A DNA stretch of 64,000 bases. It comes from Persicaria tinctoria (lineage: Eukaryota; Streptophyta; Magnoliopsida; Caryophyllales; Polygonaceae). A program made the position numbers and the translations under genes. The notes below the pieces were generated by a model. That model was not told the origin of the DNA. It worked only from the letters and a program-made list of their open reading frames with translations, and did no database searches. Each line of letters starts with the position of its first letter. The first letter of the stretch is position 1. Positions 32,379 through 43,912 of this stretch are shown here, piece by piece. The stretch covers positions 52,835,702 to 52,899,701 of the forward strand of contig JBANSL010000004.1 in the NCBI GenBank assembly GCA_037127255.1, in the 5' to 3' direction.

Positions 32379-35310
32379 ATGTCATCCTCAGAAAGTGAAG
32401 AAGCGATGGAGGTGGCACGAGTTGAAGCTCCCGCACCACGAAGCAATGTCATCCCGCAGGCAAAATCCTATATATGGATGTATTATCTGTCGCTATGTTT
32501 TTTTCATTATCATGTTTAACCTGAAGAAAAATATACAATTTAAGTAATATCAAGTACATATACGTTGTTATGTCTTTATCCCGTTTCCAGACTTTACAAA
32601 TGTGTTTGCCTACAGCCGTATTTGGCAAAGCCATAACGAAATGGTCGACCATTTCAAATAACTCGGCGTGAAGAACAACATGGTCTTAGTAATCAAGCGA
32701 TCATGGTCTACCGCTGCAAACCGACCGGGTGGTGTGTTGTTAGTGTGCGAGCAATATGGGGTGTTTCGCAAAAGGGGGAAGCAGATTCGTAGCACGGAGA
32801 GCAAACAAAGCAACTGCCCATTCTCCTTATTCGGTCATGAGGGGGGCCCGAGTATGTGGACGATGACCGTACAAAATAGAATGCACAACCATCACCTCCC
32901 TCAACGATTGAAGGGTCATGCTTACGCGGGAAGGATGACACCAGTGGAGAAGAAAATGTGCAAGTGGTTGAAAGATATAGGAACTCCGCCGAAGGCCATC
33001 TCGTACGGGCTACGACAAGCATATGCGAATAGCGTCACATCAGCGCGATCACTAGAGAACACCCTCAACAAGCTCGCCGTTGAAGAGAGAGGAGATCGAA
33101 CGATTACCTAAGATACCCTCCATCGTCTGTGAGAAAGGGGCTACTACTACGAATTCAGGAGAAGCCCAGACGATGACAATGTATTGAATGACCTTTTTCT
33201 CGCTCACCCGGATGGGATTCGTCTCTTGAACAAATACTCGTACGTCATCAGCATGGATAGTACGTACAAGACCAACACGTAAGTACTATATCCTATTTCT
33301 TCGTACATTTCTTCCATATAGAGTGCTATGCTAATGGGAGTACGTTATTGCACTGCGTCCACAGGTACAATGTCGCGTTGTGCAAGATAGTCGGCTTGAC
33401 ACCAACGGGAAATAACTTTTGCATCGCATATGCCTTTATGGCTCGGGAGGACGAGGACACGTATGCTTCGGTGCTCAACAACCTACGTGTTTTTCTTCAG
33501 GGTAAGGTACCCGATTCGATCATGACAGATCAGGAGCTGGGTCTTCTCGATGCACTTAGGGTTGTCTTCCCCGATGTGCAACATCTACTGCGCTGATTAC
33601 ATGTATCTCACAGGTCTTAAGAGGCCGCTTTGAAGATTACAAAAAATTTGAAACTTTCAATTCTATTCAAGATTCACGTGTGGGATTTATTCTCGTCTTC
33701 GATGAATGAGTCGTTCGAGCGGCAGGGTAGATGGCTTCACGCCCAATGGCAGCCCATAACCGGGGTCATGGGGTATCTGGAAACAGTGTGGCTCATCCAC
33801 CGGACGAGCCTTGTCAGATGTCACACCAACCACGTCCTGAACTTTGGAACGAGAACAAGGAATAGGTACGCATATCGTTTCCGTCGTTACCCTTACACAT
33901 CATGTGCTATATTTTGACATTCGTTCACCTCGAGCACATGATGCATCGTGTAGGGTTGAAGGTCAATATAAAGTGTTGAAGGAAGCATTACACTCGTCCA
34001 TAGGTGATTTCTGTGTCGTGGTGGATGCCATTCATCGAGTGAATGAATGTCACGTGCATGAGCTCCAGACTGCGTTGGAGATAGATCGTTTCAAATGGCC
34101 AACTAACGCAGATGAAGTCCCCTTATTCGAAGAGATTAAGCACGTAGTTTCGAAGAAGTGTTTCGAATATCTCTACACTCATTGGAGGAAAGTTGTCGAT
34201 GGAAAAGTACCTTCAGAGTGCGTTGACCGGTATTGGAGAATATGCTATGGGCTTTCGTGTGTGCACGACGTTCATCGTTTTGTTGCTAAAGGAGTTACAA
34301 TAACACCTGACAACATCCACCCATTTTGGAGAGATCTGACGTGGGATGAATCAGACAATGCGGCCTTACGCTATGCCATGTCGGCTTCGGACACTGCATC
34401 CAATGAACCTTGTGACCCCGATCTGCACCCACCGGAACGGGGTAGCATACTGTCTAAGGGCAGATCTAGAGGGAGGAGGAACCCGTGCAGAACGAATCCC
34501 TTGCGATATGAGGAATATCGGGCGAATTTTGAAAGGGAGGAAGCTAGATCAGGTCCCCGCGGTCGGCACAGACAGTCCCGACCTCCGTCTGACGCACATT
34601 ATTGGGATTTTAGCTGGGGCAAAAACAATGTGGACCCTTTCATGTTTAGGCACATTGCGGTAGCCATCAACACCGTGGGAGATGGTCACTACGGATATCG
34701 AGCTTTGGCGCAACTGATTTTACGGCCAGGGGAGGCACTATTCGCCGATATGAAAGGGTTATTGTGCAACCATTTAGAGCATAATTATCACCTTTACGCT
34801 GGTTGTTACATGAGAGGGTATTTGGTGCGAGAGTTTGTCGACCTACAGAGTTACTCCGGCATAGTCGGAGGTGACCGGAGATACTGGATCGACCTGCCGA
34901 TCATGGGTCTTGTGTTCGTAACCGTCTACTAGGTGCCCCTTGTCGTCTTATCTTGGCACATGCCATTCACATGCCTCCATATATACACCGAACCACCAAA
35001 TAGCGCACCTCACGAGGCCATGCTGGGCATGGCCTGCATCGAGAACCAAGATCATTTCACAGCGGTGAGTATGATATGTGTTACTCTCACTCCAATCATA
35101 AATTAACTATCATAAATTACCCCACTTAACATTAGACTATACTTTTTGCAGATACGGTTACATCCCAACGCTCCTTTACCTCCTACAACGCATGAATGGA
35201 CGGCATACCATCACCCGAGCGTCAACGGATGGGATACTCCCTTCCAATACCAATTTGATAGATTTAGAGCACTGCGGATTCAGGAAGGTCAACCCCTACA
35301 CCATGTTTAG
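32379..35310 (+). pseudogene. FAR1-like MULE transposase fused to an OTU-type domain, broken
   Basis: The start is MSSSESEEAMEVARVEAP at 32379. A FAR1-like DNA-binding part follows after an acceptor near 32590 (CNCPF-like SNCPFSLFGHEG, WTMTVQNRMHNHHLP, HAYAGRMTP). The catalytic part has YVISMDSTYKTN and MTDQELGLLDALRVVFPD, the two Asp motifs, split by an intron at 33279-33364. The C-terminal OTU-like part has VGDGHYGYRALAQL (OTU proteases need Cys where Tyr is seen), RRYWIDLPIMG, and after an intron (35065-35151) LHPNAPLPPTTHEW, ending at TAG 35308. Breaks: TAA near 32659, TAA 33109, TGA near 33130, TGA near 33594, frameshift near 33608, TAG 34930. Not functional. Confidence 0.8.
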
Positions 35311-35487
35311 GAGTCATGAAAGTTGGAATTATCTGTGTTGTATTTGTCTGTTTTCTTATCTATGAAGTTAAGAATTGACAATTGAATGTTTGTTGTTATG
35401 AAGACGTAGAAACCATAAAAAAAAGGCAATCATTAAAACAAAACGAACATCAGTCTCCCCCATAACATTTCAGCAAGGGTTGTTGTA
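35311..35487. other. Short gap between convergent genes
   Basis: AT-rich, no ORF; contains AACCATAAAAAAAAGG near 35410, perhaps part of a 3' end. Confidence 0.4.
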
Positions 35488-35937
35488 TTACACGGAACAA
35501 CTACCGATAGACTCTTCTGGAATGTTTGGATATATCTAAATCTGCACTTGCTGGAATGCATATGTCATCATCTGATCTTGGGCAGGGCACACTACTGTAT
35601 CAACTTCATACTATGCTACTCTACGACAACGCGCCGGAGACACGTCGTCGTACAAAATGATCAGTATATCCTTTATCTGCTTAATAATCCGTGTATAGTA
35701 CGATGCAGGGTTGTCGTCACACTCATAACACCCGAACTGCAACTGTGTTGACATCTCCAGAATGCGGAAAACCTGCACAGAAAATAGATTGCATCGAAAT
35801 AAATGCTTATAGTTCACGTGCTTGCAGTTTCAAGCATCCTCCTTAGGCGGACGACTGTGTCTCCCCACTTCAACAATGAAATGGGTCCCATCATTGAACT
35901 TGCCATATTTAACAAAGCAATTTGGGCTTGATGCCAT
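35488..35937 (-). pseudogene. Small MULE-associated protein, copy 3 (broken)
   Basis: Starts MASSPNCFVKYGKFNDGTHF at 35937, then GRHSRPPKEDA, an in-frame stop, and NCKHVNYK (compare CNCQHRKYK in copy 1). The middle reads FGCYECDDNPASYYTRIIKQ and LYDDVSPAR. After a frameshift the end reads MMTYAFQQVQI-stop-IYPNIPEESIGSC, with TAA at 35488-35490. Length and order match copy 1. Confidence 0.65.
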
Positions 35938-35979
35938 TATGTGTGTTTCGTGTATGCCAACAATGAAACGCAAATGTTG

Positions 35980-35990
35980 CTATATTTATG
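35980..35990 (-). promoter_or_regulatory. TATA box of small protein copy 3
   Basis: CATAAATATAG on the minus strand, about 45 bases before the ATG at 35937 and beside array D. Confidence 0.55.
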
Positions 35991-35999
35991 GATGGTCTA

Positions 36000-36245
36000 A
36001 TTAGCAACGTCCAATTAAACGATGTTACAAGAGTTTTTTCATATTACAATGTCGGATTGAACGTTGCTATGTGGCCTAACGAGGCCCACTCTACAACGTC
36101 GAATTTGACATTGTCAAGTGCCCGACCCGCCCAACCGTCCCCCAATTCACAACGTTGTGTATGACACTGAACAACGTCAATTTGAACGTTTCTACAACGT
36201 TTAATTCAACGTTGCAACAACGTTACATTTGACGTTGCATTTGCT
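36000..36245. repeat. ACGTTG palindrome array D
   Basis: CAACGTCC...GATGTTA, ACAATGTCGGATTGAACGTT, TACAACGTCGAATTTGACATTGT and ACAACGTTTAATTCAACGTTG follow each other at about 50-base steps, the same design as arrays A-C. Confidence 0.82.
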
Positions 36246-36286
36246 AAACTCGGATTTGCGGTGTATATAGGGAGATCCAATGGGCA

Positions 36287-37344
36287 ATGTTATTTTTATA
36301 GGTTATTTAAGTTAGATAAATGACATTATGTGCCCATATTCCATCGCTTCCAAGTAAAGTATATAAACGATAATATAAATTAATTATGGAAGATGAGCCC
36401 TTCCTATCCAGTTTCATGAAGCTACGTTTCCGGACCCATAAATGATACATTGAGCGGACCCGTTAAATGAATTTGATACTAAAAGAAAATCTGAGCAGAC
36501 CCGTTCGGTATACTTAGTGTTAAAATAAAACCCAAGCGGACCCGTTTAGTACAGTTTAAATATATAGATCTTAATGTTGTAGTTCATTGGTTAAATACTA
36601 GTTGTAAGTTTAAATTTATACAATTATTTATAAGACGGTGATCGTAAATAAGTTGGTCATAATTTCAGCGCTTAATTATATTCCAGTCTTATTTCGGAAT
36701 ATAATTTCCTAGAGTGATTTATCACTCACATCCATTATTCTTTCTAACTTAAACAATCTCCAAGTTGAGTCAAGTGTTTATTTTGCATTTCATAATTCAC
36801 ATTTAAATAGTCTATATATTACTCTCCTTTGGACTATTTGGTTCATACCGTTTTATGGTCAATGAATCTTTAGTGTAAAGTGGTCTTTTATTTCGTGTCG
36901 TCACTTGCTTGTTCTTAATTGAACTAACCGCCCTATGTATTGTGGCGGCTGGTGCCTCTCGTTTGTATACGATGCATTAGACCTAAGTTGCAGGTATAGA
37001 GATCATAGTGAAGAAGTTCCGAAGGCGTTGGGGAACATCAAGGGTTGTTTTAAATGTTTTGAAACAAAAAAGGTAATTCAAAATGTGTTCAATTTGGTTA
37101 ATTATTTATCCGGTGTATTTAAAAGTCTTTTGCGGTTCCAATGAAACGATTGTAATTATTATTTAAAAATATTATTTCCTTTTGGTAAAAGTCTTCCGCT
37201 GTATTTACATTAATGCATGTTATCATCTTGTTTATGGGAGCATGACTACATGTCCCTATAATCATAAGATGGTTATGAAGACATTAAAGTCTGAGTAATC
37301 ACTGGCATTACAACATCCCCTCGTTTACAGAAGGGGGTGTTACA
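36287..37344 (+). repeat. Gypsy-1 second LTR copy, left-truncated
   Basis: Matches 9521-10337 plus 16228-16586 without the CACTA insertion, ending GGGGGTGTTACA. It is shorter near its left end (fewer GAAGATGAGCGC subrepeats) and begins abruptly after TATAGGGAGATCC. It could be the 3' LTR of Gypsy-1 or an independent relic; orientation and position favour the former. Confidence 0.78.
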
Positions 37345-37826
37345 CTTAGACGAGCAACGCGAGTTACTTTGAGTTGAGCTCTAGCGTGTTGAATGAGCAA
37401 TGCGAGCTACTTCAAGTTCTATCGTGCCAAGCGGGACACGAGAACTACCTTGACTCGAACTCCAGCGTACTGAGATGAGCAATGCGAGTAACTTTAAGTT
37501 GGGCTCTAGCGTGCTAAATGAGCCAAACGAGCTATTTCAAGTTCTATTGTGCCCAGCGGGGCACGAGAACTAACTTGACTCGATCTCCAGCGTGTTGAGA
37601 AGAGAAACATGAGTTACTTTGAGTCGAGCTTTAGCGTGCTGAATGAGCCATGCGAGCTATTTCGAGTTCTATCTTGGCTAGTAGGGCATGAGAACTAACT
37701 TGACTCGAACTTCAGCGGCCTGAGACGAGCAACACGAGTTACTTTGAGTCGAGCTCTAGTGTGCTGAATGAACCATGCCAGCTATTACGAGTTCTATCGT
37801 GCCTAGCGGGGTACTAGAATTAACTT
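37345..37826. repeat. 125-bp tandem array, left part
   Basis: Units of GAGTTACTTTGAG...GAGCTCTAGCGTGCTGAATG...GAGCTATTTCGAGTTCTATCGTGCC...ACTAACTTGACTCG recur at 37371, 37486, 37611 and 37736 (115, 125, 125 bp). The array continues after the Tat insertion at 51321. Confidence 0.9.
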
Positions 37827-38001
37827 TGTTGAACAAAAATGCGCGAATAATTGTAAAACATATTTTATTTAATTTTTTAGAAATTGAGTTCGACCCCTTT
37901 TGGTTATCCTCTTGATTCGAAGTCGTATCGACACCAAGACTTAAGTGGTTTTGGTGATTTGGGCTGCACCCGAATTTTTAACGGGTTGCCTACGTATTTT
38001 T
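37827..38001 (-). repeat. LTR fragment (last 175 bp in element direction)
   Basis: TGTTGAACAAAAATGCGCG to GCCTACGTAT, nearly identical to 39974-40143, then an abrupt switch to gag sequence. Confidence 0.93.
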
Positions 38002-39880
38002 TCTGCTTCCTCTGCTCGAGAGATAGTCTTTTAGGAGGCTCTCTGGTCTGGGTCTTCTCTTGTGACTTGGAGTTGCTCCCTGAGGATTTTCCTTGAGGCT
38101 TGATGAAAGTAGCCATGGACTCTCCTTTCTTTGCGGGCTTTTTATTGTCATCCCTCCTTCCTTCATTAATTTGAGGTCGGTTTGTTGTAAGCTTGCGTCG
38201 AGCTAGTTGCCGCTCAACATTGCAAGCCTTTGAAACCAAGGTATCGAAAGAACGAGGCTCCGCGCTACCAACATGAATTGCAAGCTCGGGAAGTAGATCA
38301 TTGACGCACATCTGCACACACGCTTCTTCGCTCAATTTCTCTGAGCATTGCAGTCTCAAACTTCTCCATCTTGCGATGAAGTCATTAGCTGACTCATTTG
38401 ATCTCTGTTGAGTGTTTGCCAAGTCCATGATGGAGACTCTGGATTTCGAGCTCACAAATTGAGCCAAGAATTCTTTTTGTAAGTCATCCCATGTATGGAT
38501 GGACTCTGGTTGAAGCTGTGTGTACCAAGTGAAGGCTGACCCTCGTAATGACTGGACAAACTGCCTGATCAATAGAGGATCACTTAAGGCGGTTTCTCCG
38601 CACGCTGAGTAAAAGTGGGCCAAGTGCTCACGAGGTGACCCGTTAATCCCATCGAATTTGTCAAAGTTTGGCCTTTGATAATTCGGAGGAAATGGGATGG
38701 CGTCAAACTCTGCAGGATAAGGCTTCCTGTCGCCAATCACAGGCGGACTCTGAGAAATCTTGAATTCCCGAATCCCTTGTGCAATCCATTCTTTTATTTC
38801 CTGAGGCGAGATAGAGGTATTGCTTTCTCCCGTGTTGGGAATGTCTTGCCTGTTCTCTGAATTTTGCTCTTGCATGTTCTCCAAATTTTGTTGTTGGAGC
38901 TGGTCCATGAGCAATTTAATTTGAGCGTCTCTCTCCTCTAGCTTCTTTTGTAGTTCCTGGAGCTGCTCTTCAGTGCTTGTTGCCCCAGTCACTAAAACTG
39001 GCATGCTTTCCACTTCTTCTTCAGAGTCGTCAGATGATCCGCCTTCACTTACAACAAGCGGAAAATCTTCTTCTTGAAATAGAGAAGTAGAATCCCCATA
39101 TAGCGCGGAACCCTGCTTTTCTTCTTGAACCACTTCTTGGTTCGACGATTGGGTTGTCACTCCAGCATATGACTCGGCCTTAGACATAGACCTTGTCACC
39201 CGTCGTTCACATTTTTGGTTTGGAAGTGACGTTGATTTCAGACCCTTTCCTTTCCCCTGGGCTTGAGAAACCTTCGACGCCTCCTTTTGAGGGTTAGTAG
39301 GCTTTGATACCTCAACCTCTGGAACCTTGGCTTTTTTAACCTTCACATTTGAGGACATCCCCTCTGACTCCCCATCGGAATAAGAGGTGACCAGAACTTG
39401 AGCTACATTGTACAAGTCCACAAGAATTGACCCAACCAAGACTTGTCTTGAGCTGGCAAGTAGATCCTTAGCAGCACTCCACAACGTTGCGTTGGCTAGT
39501 TCCAAAGCAGGGGAACGAGCCAATTTGCGAAGAGCTCCGGTTATTCCGCGTTGGGAGCCACACTTACGCCCCCTCTTCATGCGAGGATCGTTCTTTTTCT
39601 TTTCCTCATTCACAACTGGCTTTGAAACCTTCACTGGGTTACCACTTCTCTTGATAATCCGAATGATTGGCCCACGAGCAGTCTCAGGGGTGGGCTCATT
39701 ACCGTCGGCTACATCATCCTGGATGGCCTCAAAGCTGTTGTTAGTTGCGATCTCAGCCATGATGGATTCCCTGGTCACATCAAATTGAACCTTGAATGAC
39801 CTCCTTCTCACCCAGCGACCGCCCTCCACGAGGAAAGTGGCTGGCAGTTCGTTAAAGTTGATCATAACTCTTGGTGCCAT
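38002..39880 (-). pseudogene. Tat-type gag, N-terminal and middle part, C-terminus replaced by LTR sequence
   Basis: Start MAPRVMINFNELPATF at 39880. Long charged N-terminal region, a Glu/Gln-rich coiled-coil-like stretch (EEQLQELQKKLEERDAQIKL) at about 38880-38990. The retrotransposon gag core follows: FPPNYQRPNFDKFDGINGSP, GSAFTWYTQLQPESIHTWDD and SANDFIARWRSLRLQCSEKL. The frame runs into the LTR fragment after LEQRKQKKY, so it lacks the protease-proximal end kept in the right copy (49701-50346). The frame is otherwise open. Confidence 0.85.
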
Positions 39881-39949
39881 TTCCTGATAACAAAAATAAA
39901 TAGGCAAACATTAGTATCAACACAACTAAGAGATGAAAAGGCAAAAAGG

Positions 39950-39968
39950 GTCCCACTGGGCGTGCCAA
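39950..39968 (-). promoter_or_regulatory. Primer-binding site of the Tat element
   Basis: The minus strand reads TTGGCACGCCCAGTGGGAC 5 bases after the LTR end (…GTTCAACA). The position and TTGGC start fit a Ty3 primer site; I cannot name the tRNA with certainty. Confidence 0.65.
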
Positions 39969-39973
39969 AAATA

Positions 39974-42900
39974 TGTTGAACAAAAATGCGCGAATAATTG
40001 TAAAACATATTTTATTTAATTTTTTAGAAATTGAGTTCGACCCCTTTTGGTTATCCTCTTGATTTGAAGTCGTATCGACACCAAGACTTAAGTGGTTTTG
40101 GTGATTTGGGCTGCACCCGAATTTTTAACGGGTTGCCTACGTATCTCTTGGAAGAGAATCAAGCCTTACGTAGTTCCGAGTATTTGAATTGATTTAATTT
40201 TCGGGTTTTAGTGATTGAACCTGACGAGCTTTAGCTTTATGTCGAGTGTCCTACGTACCCGTTTGGAACGGGATCAAATCACTCGTAGTTCTTTTAGGAA
40301 CCAATTATTTAATTTGGTTGGACTTTGACCTCGTATTCATTGAAAAGTGAATTTAGAGGTTGCCGACTGTACCCGATATAATTTTAGTATTTAATATGGG
40401 TTTACCTACGTAGCCGATATGGGGCGTCAAGTCTTTACGTAGTTCTTTTTAGAACTAATTTGATTTTTATTTTATTTTTTTGGTTTGACGATTGAACTCG
40501 ACGGGCTTTAACCTTGTATCGAGTGGCCTACGTATCCGACAAGCTGGAATCAAATCTTGCGTAGTTCTTTCTAAGAACCGTTTGAATTTGAGGAAATTTG
40601 ATTTAGGTTTTTGACTCCGTTTTGGCTTAGGAGTCAATCTTGAGATCGACCCACTGGAATAAATTGGCGATGAAATTTTACGGGTTTGACTTTATGATTT
40701 TTGTCAAACTAAATTTCAATTTGTGCCAATTATAATTTCCATATTTGAGTGGGTAAATTTTGTAATTAAATATTTTTTGTTTCAAGTGTTTGTCGTTTTT
40801 TTGTTCCATTGTCAATTTCTACGCATATATGTTATATTGTGTTTAAAATATCCAATATACATGCATACAAATTGACAGATGGATCGGACCTCCTCCTTAT
40901 TTTCATTTTATGCAGCCCAACCCACTTATTTATTTCTTTTACAGCTTCACTCTCGCCTCTTTTTGACACAGAGCACAAAGCGACGTCCACCTCTACTCTG
41001 ATGGATGGAGGCGATTCAAAGACGACACTTTGCAGAGCCATCTTTGGGCGGCTCGGAGAGCCACGACCACCACCGAACTCGGGAAGTGGAGGCGATTCCA
41101 GGGCGGTGTACGAGCGACGCGAGTCCTGCCTGGCCGCAACGAATTGAAGCTCTCGGGTACGCTTTTGATTTTTTTTTTAATGCGGATTTCATCCTAAATT
41201 TCATGTTGAATCTGATTTCGATGCGATTCTTGGTCCGAATCTCACATTCCCAACTGACCCCCTTTCAATTGAGCGCTCTATTTTCAAGCTCAACTAATTT
41301 TGCTTTCGAATTGCTGATTTTATGGTTTTTTTTAATTTGTGCAATTTGGGGCTTTTTTATTTGAGGCCGAAATTGGGATTTCCAGGCTCGTAGAGGACGA
41401 CGACAGAACCTTGAAAGGTGAACATATGCAGCAATTTCGGAGCTGCCACCGCCTTAGCGTCTCAAGCTAGGTACGGCTTCACTCTTTCATTTGCTGTTTT
41501 AATTCTGCCGAGGTGCTATCTGTAAACACGATTTTGATTCGGATGAATTTGGTAAAATTTGATTTAGGGTTTTGTGATTAAGGTCGATCGGTGAAGGGCG
41601 TGGGAGGTCTCGACTCTGAGCGACGGGAGAGGAACGCATCAGGCGAAGGCCCTGTCATCCCGAAAGCGGACATTGATGAGGTATGCTCAAATTCATCAGT
41701 AGCATAGCTTGACCCTTCAAATCTCAGACCAACTTCCTCTATTAATTTTTTCTTGAAACGTATTAGTTTGCCGCTGTGATTCATGGCTTGATTTGATATT
41801 GCTTTGCCCAGCTTTAGGCCAATTGTGATTTCAGAATCCAGATGTTAGGGCTCTTCTGACTTGAGAATTTGCTTTAGAAATTTATTTGCTTTCTTTTGCA
41901 GTCTCGAATCCACTCTGGCTGCAGTGATTCTTTTTTTTATTTAGCCTTGCAATTGCTTGCGATTTGTGTGTGAATATGTGATTTGGGTTGCTTGGTTTAG
42001 ATCTTTACAACCATGGGGGCTGGATAACTGCAGTATTTTCTTTTCTCTTTTTTATTTTATTTTATCTGTTTGGGATAGGGCTGTTGAGGCTTTCGATTTG
42101 GGGTTTTGCTTGGCTTGGGCTACATAGCACCATCTTTACAGCAGATTTTCTGGGTAAACTTTAGCAGAGTTTAGCCCTTGTTTTTGCTTGTAGCCTTCTT
42201 GAACGGCTATGATTTGAATAGCCTGATTGTGCAGTAAAAGTAACTTGAGGATTTGTTTTGCTTGTGTGAATTTGTTTCCCTTTGGTTTGCTTTGCAATAT
42301 AATTTGTATGCTTTGCAATTTGTATCCTTGAACCGATTGGCTAGTTTAGGAAAATTCCAGCAGCGTTTCGCCCTCTTTTAGGGCTATTTGATGATCTCGA
42401 AACCAGACCCAGGAGAAAACCGCAATCATCTCAAGGGTGGGTTTCGAAGATCAGGTTTGGGTGGCGATTTAGCCTGCTTAAGGCTGACCGGCGATCGACG
42501 ATCCCCAAAACCAGACCCAGGAGAAAACCGCAATCATCTCAAGGGTGGGTTTTGGGGGTCGTGTAGGTGGTGATGCGTAAAAAACACTACCTTGAATGTG
42601 TTTTCTTCCTCCTTGTACTGCTTTTTTTTTCTTTGTTCTTTGTGTTTGCTGTGACTTAATTCAGCCGTCTGTTCTTTTTTCAGCCTTGTGGTTTCAGCCT
42701 GCCACCCTTTTTATAAGGAGAATAGCCTGTAACCCTACTTTTCCTTTACACGTACCATATCTTTTTGTTTCCAAATACTGATTTATTTTTTTAATAGATA
42801 TGGATAGTTGCCGATTTGATTAGATAACAATAGTTGTTCTCTCTTTTTTTTTTTAGCTATTTACTTGTCTATTTTGCAAATCTCTTTCCTTGAATCTGAT

Positions 42901-43367
42901 GCGTAGGCACTAGGCAACAATAACTTTCATTTGGGCTGAGCTGCCTTTTGTAGGCTGTTTTGGGCTGCCCACCAATCTAAAAAGCCCAAGTGAATATTCT
43001 TTTAATCCACTAATTCGACATTTGGTTTTACTTTTGCAGATCGAACAAGCCGCTTGAGTTAGTATTGGATTTCGAGAAAGCTCGCCACCAAGTGATAGGA
43101 TTTGCGCTCTCGAAAATTTAACTTCTATCATTATTTTCGTTGTATGCTCAACTACTGTATTTGTATACTATAGTTATGAGCCTAGAGAACGTGAAAATGG
43201 TGTATTTGACATTTAACACATTTTGCACACTCTTTACTTTTTTTTTTTTGTAATTATCGTTAGTCAATTTGTATTCGTGTTTAATATCACATGAGAGCCA
43301 TCACGAAAATAATTTCATCAGCTTACACGATATCTTTTAATTAAACACGAATTTTTACTCCCAAACA
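39974..43367 (-). repeat. Complete central Tat LTR (3,394 bp)
   Basis: On plus it runs TGTTGAAC...CTCCCAAACA; in element direction TGTTTGGG...GTTCAACA (TGTT...AACA ends). It is both the 3' LTR of the right unit and the 5' LTR of the left unit. Contains four hairpins at 40137-40564, a duplicated GAGAAAACCGCAATCATCTC phrase at about 42413 and 42521, and no long ORF. Its right 975 bp match 50347-51320. Confidence 0.9.
40137..40564. repeat. Four copies of a CTACGTA hairpin in the LTR
   Basis: Copies at 40137-40173, 40251-40288, 40406-40442 and 40528-40564. Each has an outer stem CTACG(TA)/(TA)CGTAG, an inner stem, and a conserved one-sided segment (A)TCAA(G/A)TC-like before the outer closing arm. 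Inner stems are TCTCT/AGAGA, CCCGTT/AACGGG, GCC/GGC and TCC/GGA. Confidence 0.85.
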
Positions 43368-43380
43368 GATGCCCCCGAAC
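43368..43380 (-). promoter_or_regulatory. Polypurine tract before the 3' LTR
   Basis: The minus strand reads GTTCGGGGGCATC immediately before the LTR start TGTTTGGG, the expected place for second-strand priming. Confidence 0.6.
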
Positions 43381-43867
43381 TTTGAATTTGTGAGAAGCTC
43401 GACGAACAGATTCGAAGTTCGCCTTTGATCTTTTGACCTCACTAGTTTTATCATTGGAGAAAGAACAATATAGAGCTTACTTATAGGGCATTTTTATCCT
43501 GAATAGGCGTAATCTTCACATGACGACCAATGTAAGATCATCACTGGCCAACCTTGAGACAGTACACTTGTATTCCCATTGAAAAGGGAAGATTGGTGTT
43601 GTTTTTGTTTTTGGGGCTGCATCTAACATTCTTGACTAGCTAGACTGCCTACGTACCCTCTTCATGAGGGATCAAGCCATTCGTAGTTCATTTGGGCACC
43701 CTTTTCTTCACATATTCGACAAGGTGCTTCAGTTTCGGACTAACTTCAAGTCCATCCTTCTTTTTTTCATTGAACTGGGATTTTTTTTTTACCGCATCAC
43801 TCAAATCATCTGGGCCCACCTTCTAGGAAGGGTTTCCCAAATGCTTTGACTATCATCTGCGAACCCA

Positions 43868-43912
<45 letters not shown>

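Larger units (their letters stand above)
18450..36286. mobile_element. MULE with OTU-fused transposase and plant-mobile-domain gene, interrupted by an Athila-like element
   Basis: The pieces on both sides of the Athila insertion (22457-30778) share the same ACGTTG palindrome arrays and the same small protein family, so they form one element of about 9.5 kb without the insertion. It holds a PMD gene, a Gly-rich ORF, three small-protein copies and a FAR1-like MULE transposase with an OTU tail. The left end seems deleted (the PMD gene is cut and joins Gypsy-1 gag). The right end abuts a truncated LTR at 36287. I could not identify terminal inverted repeats or a target duplication, so the outer limits are approximate. 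Confidence 0.65.

Noticed and set aside
43873..43910. 38-base T run as a poly(A) tail of a retroposed gene (minus strand)
   Set aside because: No retroposed gene adjoins it and it lies inside the Tat 3' UTR; simple homopolymer expansion is more likely.
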